NCBI GenBank assembly: GCA_023411265.1
Contig: JAEYOX010000063.1
Span: 32,509-96,508, forward strand
Source of the DNA: Bacteroidota bacterium
Lineage (GTDB): Bacteria > Bacteroidota > Bacteroidia > Flavobacteriales > Weeksellaceae
Reading direction: 5' to 3'
DNA length: 64,000 nt
Shown: piece after piece, positions 17,124-27,196 of the stretch
Layout of the letters: every line of letters starts with the position of its first letter
How positions within the stretch are numbered: position 1 is the stretch's first letter
The notes under the pieces: model-generated
Databases searched by the model: none
The model's input: the letters and a program-made list of their open reading frames with translations, nothing else
Told to the model about the DNA's origin: nothing
Made by a program: the position numbers and the translations under genes

Positions 17124-17127
17124 TTTG
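17120..17127 (+). promoter_or_regulatory. -7 promoter box for the nitroreductase
   Basis: TATTTTTG, four bases before the ATG at 17132. It is partly inside the right arm of the inverted repeat. Confidence 0.55.
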
Positions 17128-17131
17128 TGGT

Positions 17132-17755
17132 ATGAATTATATAGAAGCACTTCAGAAAAGATATTCCGTTAAAAAATTCAATCAGGAAAAAATTCCGCAA
17201 GAAATTCTCAAAAACATTCTACAGGCTGGAAAACTCTCGGCCAGTTCGCTTGGGTTGCAGCCATATAAAGTTTACGTAGCGGAAAGCAAGGAAATATTGG
17301 AAAAATTGCAAAGAGCTTTTTATAATCCATCCCAGGTGTCCACCTGTTCGCATCTTATCATCATTTCAGCTAAAAAAAATATTGAAGATCATTATATCGA
17401 TGGTTATTTCAGACATATTACCGAAATTCGAAATGTGGAACTGGAAAGTCTGGAAGGTTTTCGCAAAAGCATTGATGGTTACCGAAATGCTAAAAAAGAC
17501 ACCATGGCTGATTGGAATGAAAAACAAGCGTATATCGTACTGGCCAACATGATGTTTGCTGCCGCTCTGGAAAATATTGACAGTTGCCCGATGGAAGGTT
17601 TTAAACCCGGATTAATTGAAGAAATTCTGGAACTGGATACTGGGGCTGAACATATTTCCGTGACACTAGCTTTGGGATATCGTGCTGAAGATGATGCTTT
17701 TCAGTATAACAAAAAAGTGAGAAAAACAGATGAAAAACTATTTAAATTCTTATAA
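17132..17755 (+). CDS. Nitroreductase-family NAD(P)H-dependent FMN oxidoreductase
   Basis: 207 residues with the nitroreductase fold: N-terminal ALQKRYSVKKFNQEKIP (FMN-phosphate binding Arg/Ser), SASSLGLQPYKVYVA, an Asn-rich central part, and C-terminal GYRAEDDAFQYNKKVRK, the usual family ending. Such flavoenzymes reduce quinones, nitro compounds or dihydropteridines; the true substrate cannot be told from sequence. The ATG at 17132 is preferred over one at 17117 because a -7 box lies between them. The perfect inverted repeat at the promoter suggests regulation by a dimeric repressor, possibly in response to redox-active compounds (inference). Confidence 0.9.
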   Translation: MNYIEALQKRYSVKKFNQEKIPQEILKNILQAGKLSASSLGLQPYKVYVAESKEILEKLQRAFYNPSQVSTCSHLIIISAKKNIEDHYIDGYFRHITEIRNVELESLEGFRKSIDGYRNAKKDTMADWNEKQAYIVLANMMFAAALENIDSCPMEGFKPGLIEEILELDTGAEHISVTLALGYRAEDDAFQYNKKVRKTDEKLFKFL

Positions 17756-17786
17756 AAAAATCCTCATTTCACACGATTAGTTTTTT

Positions 17787-17794
17787 TACATTTG
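17787..17794 (+). promoter_or_regulatory. -7 promoter box for nadBC
   Basis: TACATTTG, 25 bases before the nadB ATG; no clear -33 TTG. Confidence 0.45.
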
Positions 17795-17819
17795 AATATA
17801 AAATACAAAACCCCAGCAG

Positions 17820-19415
17820 ATGACTGAAGCAGATGTATTGGTAATAGGCTCCGGAATTTCGGGGTTATCTTATGCAATAAAAATTTCGGAACAGCTTCCG
17901 GATACCAAAATTGTTATTGTGACAAAAGCAGATGAAGGAGAAAGCAACACGAAGTATGCGCAAGGAGGATTGGCTGTTGTGACAGATTTCGGCAAAGATA
18001 ATTTTCAAAAACATATAGATGATACTATGCGCGCCGGCGATGGGGAAAATGAGCGTTCCATTGTGGAAATGGTTATCAGAGAAGGGCCGGCAAGATTTCA
18101 GGAACTTGTCAACTGGGGAACGGAATTCGACAAAGGACACGATGGCGACTACAAATTAGGAAGAGAAGGCGGCCACACCGAAAACCGGATTGTTCATCAC
18201 AAAGACATTACGGGATTTGAAATTGAAAGAGCTTTGTTGAAAACAGCTAATCAAACACCTAATATTCAAATTCTTGATCATCATTATGTCATTGATATTA
18301 TTACAGACCATCATGTTCCGGGCAAACCTTTCGATAAAAACAACATCAGCTGTTATGGTGCTTATGTACTGGATCAGAATAACAAAAAAATAAAAAAAAT
18401 CACCTCCAAAATCACTCTGGTAGCAACGGGTGGAGCCGGGCATGTATATAAAAATACCACCAATCCTTTAATAGCAACAGGTGATGGTATAGCCTTTGTT
18501 CACCGAGCGCGCGGCAAGGTTTCCAACATGCAATATTATCAATTTCATCCCACAGCATTATATTCCAAACGCGACGGAATGCTTTTTCTGGTTTCAGAGG
18601 CGTTGCGCGGAGAGGGAGCCAAACTTCGCACCAAAAACGGCGAACCTTTCATGCATAAATATGACGAGAGAGAAGAGTTGGCTTCAAGAGATATCGTGGC
18701 CCGTGCTATTGATAACGAACTCATTACAAGGGGAGACGATTATGTAGGCCTGGATTGTCGCGAAATGGACAGGGAGAAATTCATAGAAAATTTTCCAAAT
18801 ATTTACAAAAAATGTATCGAGGAAGGAATTGATCCGTTTAAGCAGCTGATTCCCGTAGTTCCGGCCTGCCATTATCTGATGGGCGGCATAGATGTGGATC
18901 AAGACGGCCAAAGTTCCATCAATTATCTTTTCGCTGTCGGCGAATGTGCCAATTCGGGGCTGCACGGCGCCAACAGGCTGGCTTCCAATTCATTACTTGA
19001 AGGATTGGTTTTCGGACATAACGCGGCTATGAAATCCGTGGAATATCTGCAGAATAACATTTTTGATGACGAGGTTTTTTCAAAAATCCCGGAATGGAAT
19101 GACGATGGAATGAAAATTATGGACGAAATGGTATTGGTAAGCTACCTGAGAAAGCAGCTTCAGGAAATGATGAGCGACTTGGTTGCCATTGTAAAAAGCA
19201 ACAACAGGCTGGAACTTGCCAAAAGAAAACAACAAGAAATATTCGAAGCCGTTACCGAACTGTACAACTATTCCATACTTTCCCCTCAGCTTTCCGAACT
19301 CCGGAATATGGTGAATGTTTCCTACCTTATCATTAAACATTCCTTGCAAATGCAAGAAAACAAAGGATCTTTTTATAATAAAGACCTGGCTACAAAGCCT
19401 TTAACGATAATTTAG
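17820..19415 (+). CDS. nadB: L-aspartate oxidase
   Basis: First step of de novo NAD synthesis: oxidises L-aspartate to iminoaspartate with FAD. 531 residues, normal length. FAD dinucleotide motif GSGISGLSYAI at residues 9-19, NTKYAQGGLAVV loop, MQYYQFHPTALY, EALRGEGAKLRT and LASRDIVARAI, all as in the succinate dehydrogenase/NadB flavoprotein family, then GLHGANRLASNSLLEGLVFG. The last 100 residues form the helical C-terminal domain. nadC follows after 17 bases. nadA is not in this window. Confidence 0.96.
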   Translation: MTEADVLVIGSGISGLSYAIKISEQLPDTKIVIVTKADEGESNTKYAQGGLAVVTDFGKDNFQKHIDDTMRAGDGENERSIVEMVIREGPARFQELVNWGTEFDKGHDGDYKLGREGGHTENRIVHHKDITGFEIERALLKTANQTPNIQILDHHYVIDIITDHHVPGKPFDKNNISCYGAYVLDQNNKKIKKITSKITLVATGGAGHVYKNTTNPLIATGDGIAFVHRARGKVSNMQYYQFHPTALYSKRDGMLFLVSEALRGEGAKLRTKNGEPFMHKYDEREELASRDIVARAIDNELITRGDDYVGLDCREMDREKFIENFPNIYKKCIEEGIDPFKQLIPVVPACHYLMGGIDVDQDGQSSINYLFAVGECANSGLHGANRLASNSLLEGLVFGHNAAMKSVEYLQNNIFDDEVFSKIPEWNDDGMKIMDEMVLVSYLRKQLQEMMSDLVAIVKSNNRLELAKRKQQEIFEAVTELYNYSILSPQLSELRNMVNVSYLIIKHSLQMQENKGSFYNKDLATKPLTII

Positions 19416-19432
19416 AATTCTGAATTTTTAAA

Positions 19433-20296
19433 ATGAAAAAACCAAGCTACATTACTCAAAAAGCATTACAGAAATTTATAGATGCTGCACTGGAGGAAGA
19501 TCTGCAGGAAGGTGATCACTCCACACTTTCTACCATACCTAAAGATTTGACCCAGCAAGCCCGGTGTATCATTAAAGAAGAGTGTATTGTTGCCGGCATT
19601 TCTCTTGCAGAACAGATTTTCAGGACGCTTGATAAAAAAGCTTCAGTAGAAATTTTCATCCATGATGGCGAATCGGCAAAAGCTGGAGATATTGCGTTCA
19701 CCGTTACCGCAAAAGCACAGGCTATTCTACAGGCAGAAAGATTGGTTTTAAATTGTATGCAGCGCATGAGCGGTATTGCCACATTAACACACGACTGGGA
19801 TTCCCGACTGATCGGAACAAAAGCGAAACTTTTGGATACCAGAAAAACAACTCCCAATTTCAGGATTTGCGAAAAATGGGCCGTAGCCATCGGCGGAGGA
19901 ACCAATCACCGGTATGGATTGTATGACATGATTATGCTGAAAGACAATCACATCGATTACAACGGAAGCATTACCAATGCCGTGAAAATGTGCAAAGAAT
20001 ATCTGAAGAACAATAAAAAGAAACTGAAAATAGAAGTAGAAACCCGAAATCTGGAAGAAGTTCAGGAGGCCATCAACGCCAAAGTGGACAGAATTATGCT
20101 AGATAACATGAGCATCGCTATGATGAAAAAAGCGGTAAAACTGATAGACAACCGTTGCGAAACCGAAGCTTCAGGAGGTGTTACGCGAGCAATGCTAAAA
20201 GAGATCGCCGCTACAGGAGTCGATTATATTTCTGCCGGAGCCCTCACCCATTCTGCAAAGAATATCGACATCAGCCTAAAAGCAGTGAGAAAATAA
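19433..20296 (+). CDS. nadC: Nicotinate-nucleotide pyrophosphorylase (carboxylating)
   Basis: Converts quinolinate and PRPP to nicotinate mononucleotide, two steps after NadB. 287 residues: N-terminal helical arm (ITQKALQKFIDAALEEDLQEGDHST), QAERLVLNCMQRMSGIAT, LLDTRKTTPNFR, AIGGGTNHRYGLYDMIMLKDNH, and the C-terminal barrel strands with IEVETRNLEE, IMLDNMS, EASGGV and ISAGALTHS. Cotranscribed with nadB (17-base gap). Confidence 0.97.
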   Translation: MKKPSYITQKALQKFIDAALEEDLQEGDHSTLSTIPKDLTQQARCIIKEECIVAGISLAEQIFRTLDKKASVEIFIHDGESAKAGDIAFTVTAKAQAILQAERLVLNCMQRMSGIATLTHDWDSRLIGTKAKLLDTRKTTPNFRICEKWAVAIGGGTNHRYGLYDMIMLKDNHIDYNGSITNAVKMCKEYLKNNKKKLKIEVETRNLEEVQEAINAKVDRIMLDNMSIAMMKKAVKLIDNRCETEASGGVTRAMLKEIAATGVDYISAGALTHSAKNIDISLKAVRK

Positions 20297-20353
20297 CTGA
20301 AGATCTGCCTTTATTTGCATGCATTATAGTTCGGCAAATCAAACGGTATTTTT

Positions 20354-20361
20354 TATCTTTG
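20354..20361 (+). promoter_or_regulatory. -7 promoter box for the 20387 gene and asd
   Basis: TATCTTTG, 25 bases before the ATG at 20387. Confidence 0.45.
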
Positions 20362-20386
20362 TCAGCAAACATTAAAAAAAATTATT

Positions 20387-20824
20387 ATGGATTTCAATCT
20401 AATGCTAAATGCCCACCGCGGATTCGCTTATTTGATTCTTTTAGCTTCGGCTTTATTCATTATCGCTTTGCTGATGGTGATGTTCGGATTTTCTGGAAAA
20501 ATCAACAATTTCCTCAGAAAATCAACTTTATTCACCATGATTTTCTTTCACCTTCAGGCACTTATAGGACTGGTAATGTTATTTTTCTTTTCGCCGGGAT
20601 TCAAACAAGCTACCGAAACGGGAATGCTGATGAAAGATTCCGTTGCAAGAAATACATATGTTGAACATCCTTTTGCCATGATTGTTTCCGCAATATTGCT
20701 CACCATTCTGAACAAGAAATTCAAAACCAACAACAAAATGCAGATCAGCTGGGTTGTTATGGCCATTATTGCATTAGCTTTGATGTTCTGGGCATTCCAA
20801 TGGAACAGGCTTTTTGGAGCTTAA
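20387..20824 (+). CDS. Four-helix inner-membrane protein with conserved-looking histidines
   Basis: 145 residues with four predicted transmembrane helices (about 12-36, 47-68, 93-110 and 119-140). Histidines lie in or near the membrane ends: His10 (LNAHRGFAYL), His55 (FFHLQALIG) and His93 (VEHPFAM). This spacing is reminiscent of small b-type cytochromes or of the CtaA/COX15 type, but heme binding is only a guess. It lies 13 bases before asd, so it is cotranscribed with it, though no metabolic link is evident. Confidence 0.7.
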   Translation: MDFNLMLNAHRGFAYLILLASALFIIALLMVMFGFSGKINNFLRKSTLFTMIFFHLQALIGLVMLFFFSPGFKQATETGMLMKDSVARNTYVEHPFAMIVSAILLTILNKKFKTNNKMQISWVVMAIIALALMFWAFQWNRLFGA

Positions 20825-20837
20825 TTTAAATTCAAAC

Positions 20838-21830
20838 ATGAAAATAGCTGTTGTAGGTGCTACCGGGATGGTGGGACAAGTGATGATGAAGGTACTGGAA
20901 GAAAGAAACTTCCCTGTAACAGAATTAATTCCCGTAGCATCAGAAAAATCCGTAGGCCAGAAAATATCTTTTAAAGGTGAAAAATATGCTGTCGTTTCCA
21001 TGGAAGATGCAGTACATCAAAAACCCCATATTGCTTTATTTTCTGCTGGCGGAGAAACTTCAAAAAAATGGGCTCCAAAATTTGCGGAAGCCGGAACTTT
21101 CGTCATCGACAATTCATCCGTCTGGAGAATGGATCCTGACAAAAAACTGATCGTTCCGGAAATTAATGCTGATATTCTTGAAAAAACGGATAAAATAATT
21201 GCGAACCCCAATTGCTCTACAATACAACTGGTGATGGTTCTGCATCCACTGAATCTGAAATATAACCTGAAAAGAGTGGTTGTATCTACCTATCAATCAG
21301 TTACCGGAACAGGAAAAGCTGCAGTGGATCAAATGAATGCCGAAATAAAGGGCGATTACAGTGTGAAAAAAGTGTATCCACATGAAATATTTAAAAATGC
21401 ACTACCGCAATGTGATGAATTTTCAGATGAGGATTACACCAAAGAAGAATGGAAACTAATGAAGGAACCTATGAAAATTATGCAGGATGATACCTTTACA
21501 CTATCCGCTACGGCAGTGAGAGTTCCTGTGCAGGGAGGCCATTCTGAAAGTGTCAATATTGAATTTGAAAATGAATTTGATCTGAATGAAGTAAGAAAAA
21601 TTCTCTCTGAATCCCAAGGCGTTCATTTGATGGACGAAGTAAAAATCGGAATGTATCCTACTCCGCTGTTTGCTGAGGGAAAAGATGAGGTTTTTGTCGG
21701 AAGAATACGGAGAGATCCCTCTCAGCCTAAAACAATTAACCTATGGATTGTAGCGGATAATCTCCGAAAAGGGGCCGCAACTAATGCGATACAAATCGCC
21801 GAACATCTTATAGAAAAAAAAATAGTTTAA
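20838..21830 (+). CDS. asd: Aspartate-semialdehyde dehydrogenase
   Basis: NADPH-dependent reduction of aspartyl phosphate to the semialdehyde, for lysine, threonine, methionine and diaminopimelate synthesis. 330 residues from MKIAVVGATGMVGQVMMKVL (start 20838; the eight residues before it lack the Rossmann beginning). Catalytic Cys in NPNCSTIQLVMVLHPL, VVVSTYQSVTGTGKAA, RVPVQGGHSESVNIEF and the end NLRKGAATNAIQIAEHLI are all present. Second gene after a small membrane protein; a strong terminator follows. Confidence 0.97.
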   Translation: MKIAVVGATGMVGQVMMKVLEERNFPVTELIPVASEKSVGQKISFKGEKYAVVSMEDAVHQKPHIALFSAGGETSKKWAPKFAEAGTFVIDNSSVWRMDPDKKLIVPEINADILEKTDKIIANPNCSTIQLVMVLHPLNLKYNLKRVVVSTYQSVTGTGKAAVDQMNAEIKGDYSVKKVYPHEIFKNALPQCDEFSDEDYTKEEWKLMKEPMKIMQDDTFTLSATAVRVPVQGGHSESVNIEFENEFDLNEVRKILSESQGVHLMDEVKIGMYPTPLFAEGKDEVFVGRIRRDPSQPKTINLWIVADNLRKGAATNAIQIAEHLIEKKIV

Positions 21831-21834
21831 AATG

Positions 21835-21859
21835 AATCCCGCCTGATGCGGGATTTTTT
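21835..21859 (+). terminator. Rho-independent terminator after asd
   Basis: Stem AATCCCGC / GCGGGATT, 5-base loop, T-run to 21859. Confidence 0.9.
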
Positions 21860-21889
21860 GTTAGAAATCTCAAACTTTAAACTTTCGGT

Positions 21890-22888
21890 ATGGAAATTAA
21901 CAACACGGAAAAACGTAAATTTTCGCTACAGAGAAATATTGCTTTGGCAGGTTTTATCTTGTTTATTGCAAAGTTGTACGCTTGGCACATCACCGGTTCT
22001 GATGCTGTTTTTTCCGATGCCATGGAAAGCACTGTAAATATCATTGCGGCATTCATGGGTTTGTATTCGCTGTATCTTGCCGCCAAACCCAAAGATTCGG
22101 ATCACCCTTATGGACACGGCAAAGTGGAGTTTGTCACCTCAGGAATAGAAGGTGCTTTGATCATTTTTGCGGGAATTATGATCATTGTAGAATCAGCAGA
22201 TTCTTTACTTCATGGAAACACTCTTAAAGAGTTGAATTGGGGAATTCTTATTATCTCAATTTCGGCAATTGTCAACTATCTTTTAGGATATATTTCCTAT
22301 AAAAAAGGAGTGAAAGAAAATTCATTGGTTCTTCAGAGTTCAGGGAAGCATTTGCAAAGCGATACCATCACTACAATTGGCGTTGTTCTTAGTCTGATAA
22401 TAGTCAATTATACACAACTTTTTTGGCTTGATGCTGTAGTCGCTACTGCTTTTGGTGGTTATATTATCTTTGCGGGATACAGAATCATTCGAAAATCCCT
22501 GAGCGGAATTATGGATGAAGCTGATCTTAAAATGGTGGCAGATATCGCTGAACTTCTCAACAGAAATCGAAAACGTGAGTGGATTGATGTTCATAATCTT
22601 AAAATTCAACAATACGGAAGCAGGCTTCACATAGACGGACATATCACACTGCCCTGGTATTTTGAGCTGAGAGAAGCCCATTCGGAAATGGAAGAAATGA
22701 TCAAATGTATCGCAAAAAGTACAGATCGGCCGGTAGAATTTAACTTTCATATGGACGATTGCAAACCTTTTTCCTGTGAAATTTGCCAGCTTTTTGAATG
22801 TCCAGTCCGGCAAAGACCTTTCGTAAAAAAAGTGGAATGGAACGTTGAAAACATTGCTCAACAGGACAAACACACCGTAAATGACTAA
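21890..22888 (+). CDS. Cation diffusion facilitator (Zn/Fe/Mn efflux) transporter
   Basis: 332 residues. The usual six membrane helices, with metal-site residues visible in SDAVFSDAMESTVN (Asp-x3-Asp on helix II) and the HPYGHGK loop, which mark the CDF family. The cytoplasmic C-terminal domain (about 215-332) holds HIDGHITLPWYFELREAH and ends with a Cys-rich stretch CKPFSCEICQLFECPVRQRP. That cluster of four cysteines is not part of the standard CDF dimerisation domain and may bind a regulatory metal. Metal specificity is not decided by the sequence. It is convergent with the DUF2752 gene. Confidence 0.92.
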   Translation: MEINNTEKRKFSLQRNIALAGFILFIAKLYAWHITGSDAVFSDAMESTVNIIAAFMGLYSLYLAAKPKDSDHPYGHGKVEFVTSGIEGALIIFAGIMIIVESADSLLHGNTLKELNWGILIISISAIVNYLLGYISYKKGVKENSLVLQSSGKHLQSDTITTIGVVLSLIIVNYTQLFWLDAVVATAFGGYIIFAGYRIIRKSLSGIMDEADLKMVADIAELLNRNRKREWIDVHNLKIQQYGSRLHIDGHITLPWYFELREAHSEMEEMIKCIAKSTDRPVEFNFHMDDCKPFSCEICQLFECPVRQRPFVKKVEWNVENIAQQDKHTVND

Positions 22889-22897
22889 GTTCTCCAG

Positions 22898-23281
22898 CTA
22901 TAAATTCCTAATCACAAAATAAAACAGAATAACGCCCAAAACAATCTGAATCGCACGCTGACCAAACAGCACCTTTCTCATCACCGGATATTTTTCCGCA
23001 ACACGTCTTCTTTGGAAAATGAGTCCCGCCGTTACATACGGAATGGCAGAAATGAGTAACGGATTGTAACAAAACGCATCAATAAAATTGAAATGCAACA
23101 ATGCGCGAAAAGCCCTTTGCGCTCCGCACCCGGGACAGTCTAATCCTGTTGCAAATTTAAAAGGGCATTTCAGGTAAAAAACTTTACTAGGGTCTGCAAT
23201 GTAATACACAAAAACTGCGACCGTTAAAAAACTCGAAAGCAGAAAATAAACAAGAAATTTATTTTTAAACCCCACTTGCAA
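22898..23281 (-). CDS. DUF2752 membrane protein
   Basis: 127 residues. Hydrophobic helix at 9-30, the DUF2752 signature CPFKFATGLDCPGCGAQRAF (about 42-60), a second amphipathic segment (LLHFNFIDAFCYNPLL) and one or two further helices. The CPGCGxxRA motif could bind a metal, but no function is known for the family. It overlaps the end of the CD225-like gene by 17 bases, so the two are translationally coupled; this pair is common in flavobacteria. Confidence 0.88.
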   Translation of the reverse strand: MQVGFKNKFLVYFLLSSFLTVAVFVYYIADPSKVFYLKCPFKFATGLDCPGCGAQRAFRALLHFNFIDAFCYNPLLISAIPYVTAGLIFQRRRVAEKYPVMRKVLFGQRAIQIVLGVILFYFVIRNL

Positions 23282-23564
23282 TCGCAGTAAAAATTAAAGC
23301 ACCATACATCAGCATAATTCCGATAATGCCCATTGCACCCACAATTAACGTTACCAAGGCAAGAATTTTCGCAGTTTTTGAATCCTGATGAGCACCTTCT
23401 ATATCGCCTTTGTAAAATTTAGCTTCTACTTGTGCAGAATACCAAATCCCGATAACACCCAGAATATTGCAGCAGAAAAGTGTAATAAGTATGTTTTCAA
23501 TCAGCCAGGTTCTTGGTGGCACTGTGGAGCGATAATCTATTTGTGGTTCAGTTTGAATTTCCAT
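23265..23564 (-). CDS. CD225/dispanin-like membrane protein
   Basis: 99 residues from the ATG at 23564 (MEIQTEPQIDYRS). Pro-rich N-terminus PPRTWLIEN, then a first hydrophobic segment with a Cys pair (LITLFCCNILGVIGIWYSAQVEAKFYKGD), and a second helix near the C-terminus. The order of CC, G-I-x-x-I-x-Y-S, V, and a short loop with GD is the CD225/dispanin pattern. A TATCTTTG box touches the ATG, so a start slightly upstream or downstream is not excluded. Coupled to DUF2752 by overlap. Confidence 0.82.
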   Translation of the reverse strand: MEIQTEPQIDYRSTVPPRTWLIENILITLFCCNILGVIGIWYSAQVEAKFYKGDIEGAHQDSKTAKILALVTLIVGAMGIIGIMLMYGALIFTAIASGV

Positions 23565-23669
23565 CAAAGATAATTTTGTTAAATGTACATATTTTTCAGT
23601 ATAGATTGATAACATATTATTTATAAACAATCTAAATCAATCCGACTGGTAATCATCTTAAAATTTTTG

Positions 23670-23677
23670 TATTTTTG
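23670..23677 (+). promoter_or_regulatory. -7 promoter box for acnA
   Basis: TATTTTTG, 37 bases before the ATG at 23715. Confidence 0.45.
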
Positions 23678-23714
23678 GAATCCGAAATTTCGGCTAATAA
23701 AAACATCTATAAAT

Positions 23715-25982
<2,268 letters not shown>

Positions 25983-26003
25983 AATAGATTTTTCTAATAC
26001 TCG

Positions 26004-26036
26004 ATCCTCCAGGCTCTGCTCTGGAGGATTTTTTTT
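26004..26036 (+). terminator. Rho-independent terminator after acnA
   Basis: Perfect 9-bp stem ATCCTCCAG / CTGGAGGAT, 8-base loop, run of eight T. Confidence 0.92.
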
Positions 26037-26055
26037 ATAAATTATTTCGATTATT

Positions 26056-26211
26056 GTGGAAGCAAGTATTTTTGTCACCGTTTCACTGTTGGTAACCTTT
26101 GTATTGTCGGTGATATTACAATTTAAAAAAGAAGAGAAATCAGAAACTAACGAAACTAAAATCACTCACACGCTTTCCAAAGCGCATCGTGCTGAGGAAC
26201 AGGAGCAGTAA
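26056..26211 (+). CDS. Possible 51-residue single-span membrane protein
   Basis: A GTG-started frame after the acnA terminator gives MEASIFVTVSLLVTFVLSVI, then a Lys/Glu/Thr-rich tail. The one-helix-plus-charged-tail shape is that of a real small membrane protein. Against it: no ATG, no clear promoter, and a 50-base overlap with the convergent 3' end of rluA. Low confidence. Confidence 0.22.
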   Translation: MEASIFVTVSLLVTFVLSVILQFKKEEKSETNETKITHTLSKAHRAEEQEQ

Positions 26212-26854
26212 TTTCCACAGGATCTTTAGTAACAGGATGAATAAAATTCAGTTTTCGGGCGTGAAGTGAAATACTGCCATCGGGATTGGAGCGCGGCGCA
26301 CCATATTTCAGATCACCTTTCACGGGGACGCCTATTTTGGATAGCTGCGCCCGGATCTGGTGATGCCTTCCTGTTTCTAGGTTAACTTCCAACAACTGAT
26401 AATTTTCCAATGTTTGGATAATTTCATAGGATAAAACCGCTTCCTTTGCACCTTCAGTAGCTTTCGGAAAAACAATAGCCTTATTATTTTTCTCATTTTT
26501 TCTGAGAAAATGCGTCAATTTCTGACTCTGGGGAATCGTTTCTTTCGGTACAATAGCCCAGTATGTTTTTTGGATCTCACGGTTTTTCACCATTTGAGTA
26601 AGCCGGGAAAGAGCCTTAGATGTTTTGGCATACATCACCAGCCCTGAAGTTGGCCTGTCGATTCTGTGAACCAATCCCAGATAAACATTTCCGGGTTTGC
26701 TATCGCGGATTTTGATAAACTTTTTAATAGAGTCCAGCAGCGACTCGTCACCGGTTTTATCTCCTTGCACCAGTTGTCCGGCCTTTTTATTAATCACCAT
26801 GAGATGATTGTCTTCATAAACAATCTGCAGGCTTTGAAACTCTTTATCGTACAT
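26162..26854 (-). CDS. RluA-family 23S rRNA/tRNA pseudouridine synthase
   Basis: Isomerises uridine to pseudouridine in RNA. 230 residues without an S4 domain. The catalytic Asp is in the HRIDRPTSGLVMYAKT motif (about residue 68), followed by KTYWAIV, LEVNLETGRHHQIRAQLS and SLHARKLNFIHPV, as in the RluA/RsuA-like catalytic core. Short RluA-type enzymes of this length target tRNA or 23S rRNA; the target is not decided here. It is last in the run Crp/Fnr-panB-membrane protein-rluA on the minus strand (12-base gap upstream). Confidence 0.92.
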   Translation of the reverse strand: MYDKEFQSLQIVYEDNHLMVINKKAGQLVQGDKTGDESLLDSIKKFIKIRDSKPGNVYLGLVHRIDRPTSGLVMYAKTSKALSRLTQMVKNREIQKTYWAIVPKETIPQSQKLTHFLRKNEKNNKAIVFPKATEGAKEAVLSYEIIQTLENYQLLEVNLETGRHHQIRAQLSKIGVPVKGDLKYGAPRSNPDGSISLHARKLNFIHPVTKDPVEITAPVPQHDALWKACE

Positions 26855-26866
26855 TGTTGGCAGAAA

Positions 26867-27196
26867 CTATTGCGGTCTTGGAATTCGGGGTCTGTTAAAA
26901 ATCGAAATCACGACTCCAGCAAACAAACCTATGGTTTTCATCATACCAAAACGGCTTTCTTCCGGAAGAAATGCTCCGATGATACACATTGCAGCACATA
27001 AGTACATCGGATAAATAAAATTCCCGTTGGAAAGTGTAGGTGCCATGAGAATAAAACTGACCCCAATCAACATATAAAATATCTTCTGAGAGAGAAGTTC
27101 ATTAATTTCAGGAGTAAAAAAATTGAACCAGCCGGCCAAAAGACAGACAAGTGCTACCAAGGAAACGAGGGCTTGCAAGGATTGTTTATTGTTCAT
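26867..27196 (-). CDS. Small multi-span membrane protein (unknown)
   Basis: 109 residues with three or four predicted helices: SLVALVCLLAGWFNFF, KIFYMLIGVSFILMA, YPMYLCAAMCIIGAFL and TIGLFAGVVISIF, then a basic tail NRPRIPRPQ. The start codon immediately follows the panB stop and rluA follows after 12 bases, so it is part of that operon. No motif points to a function. Confidence 0.78.
   Translation of the reverse strand: MNNKQSLQALVSLVALVCLLAGWFNFFTPEINELLSQKIFYMLIGVSFILMAPTLSNGNFIYPMYLCAAMCIIGAFLPEESRFGMMKTIGLFAGVVISIFNRPRIPRPQ

Noticed and set aside
20155..20664. 169-codon plus-strand frame
   Set aside because: Overlaps nadC and the four-helix membrane gene in a different frame; composition is that of a shadow frame.
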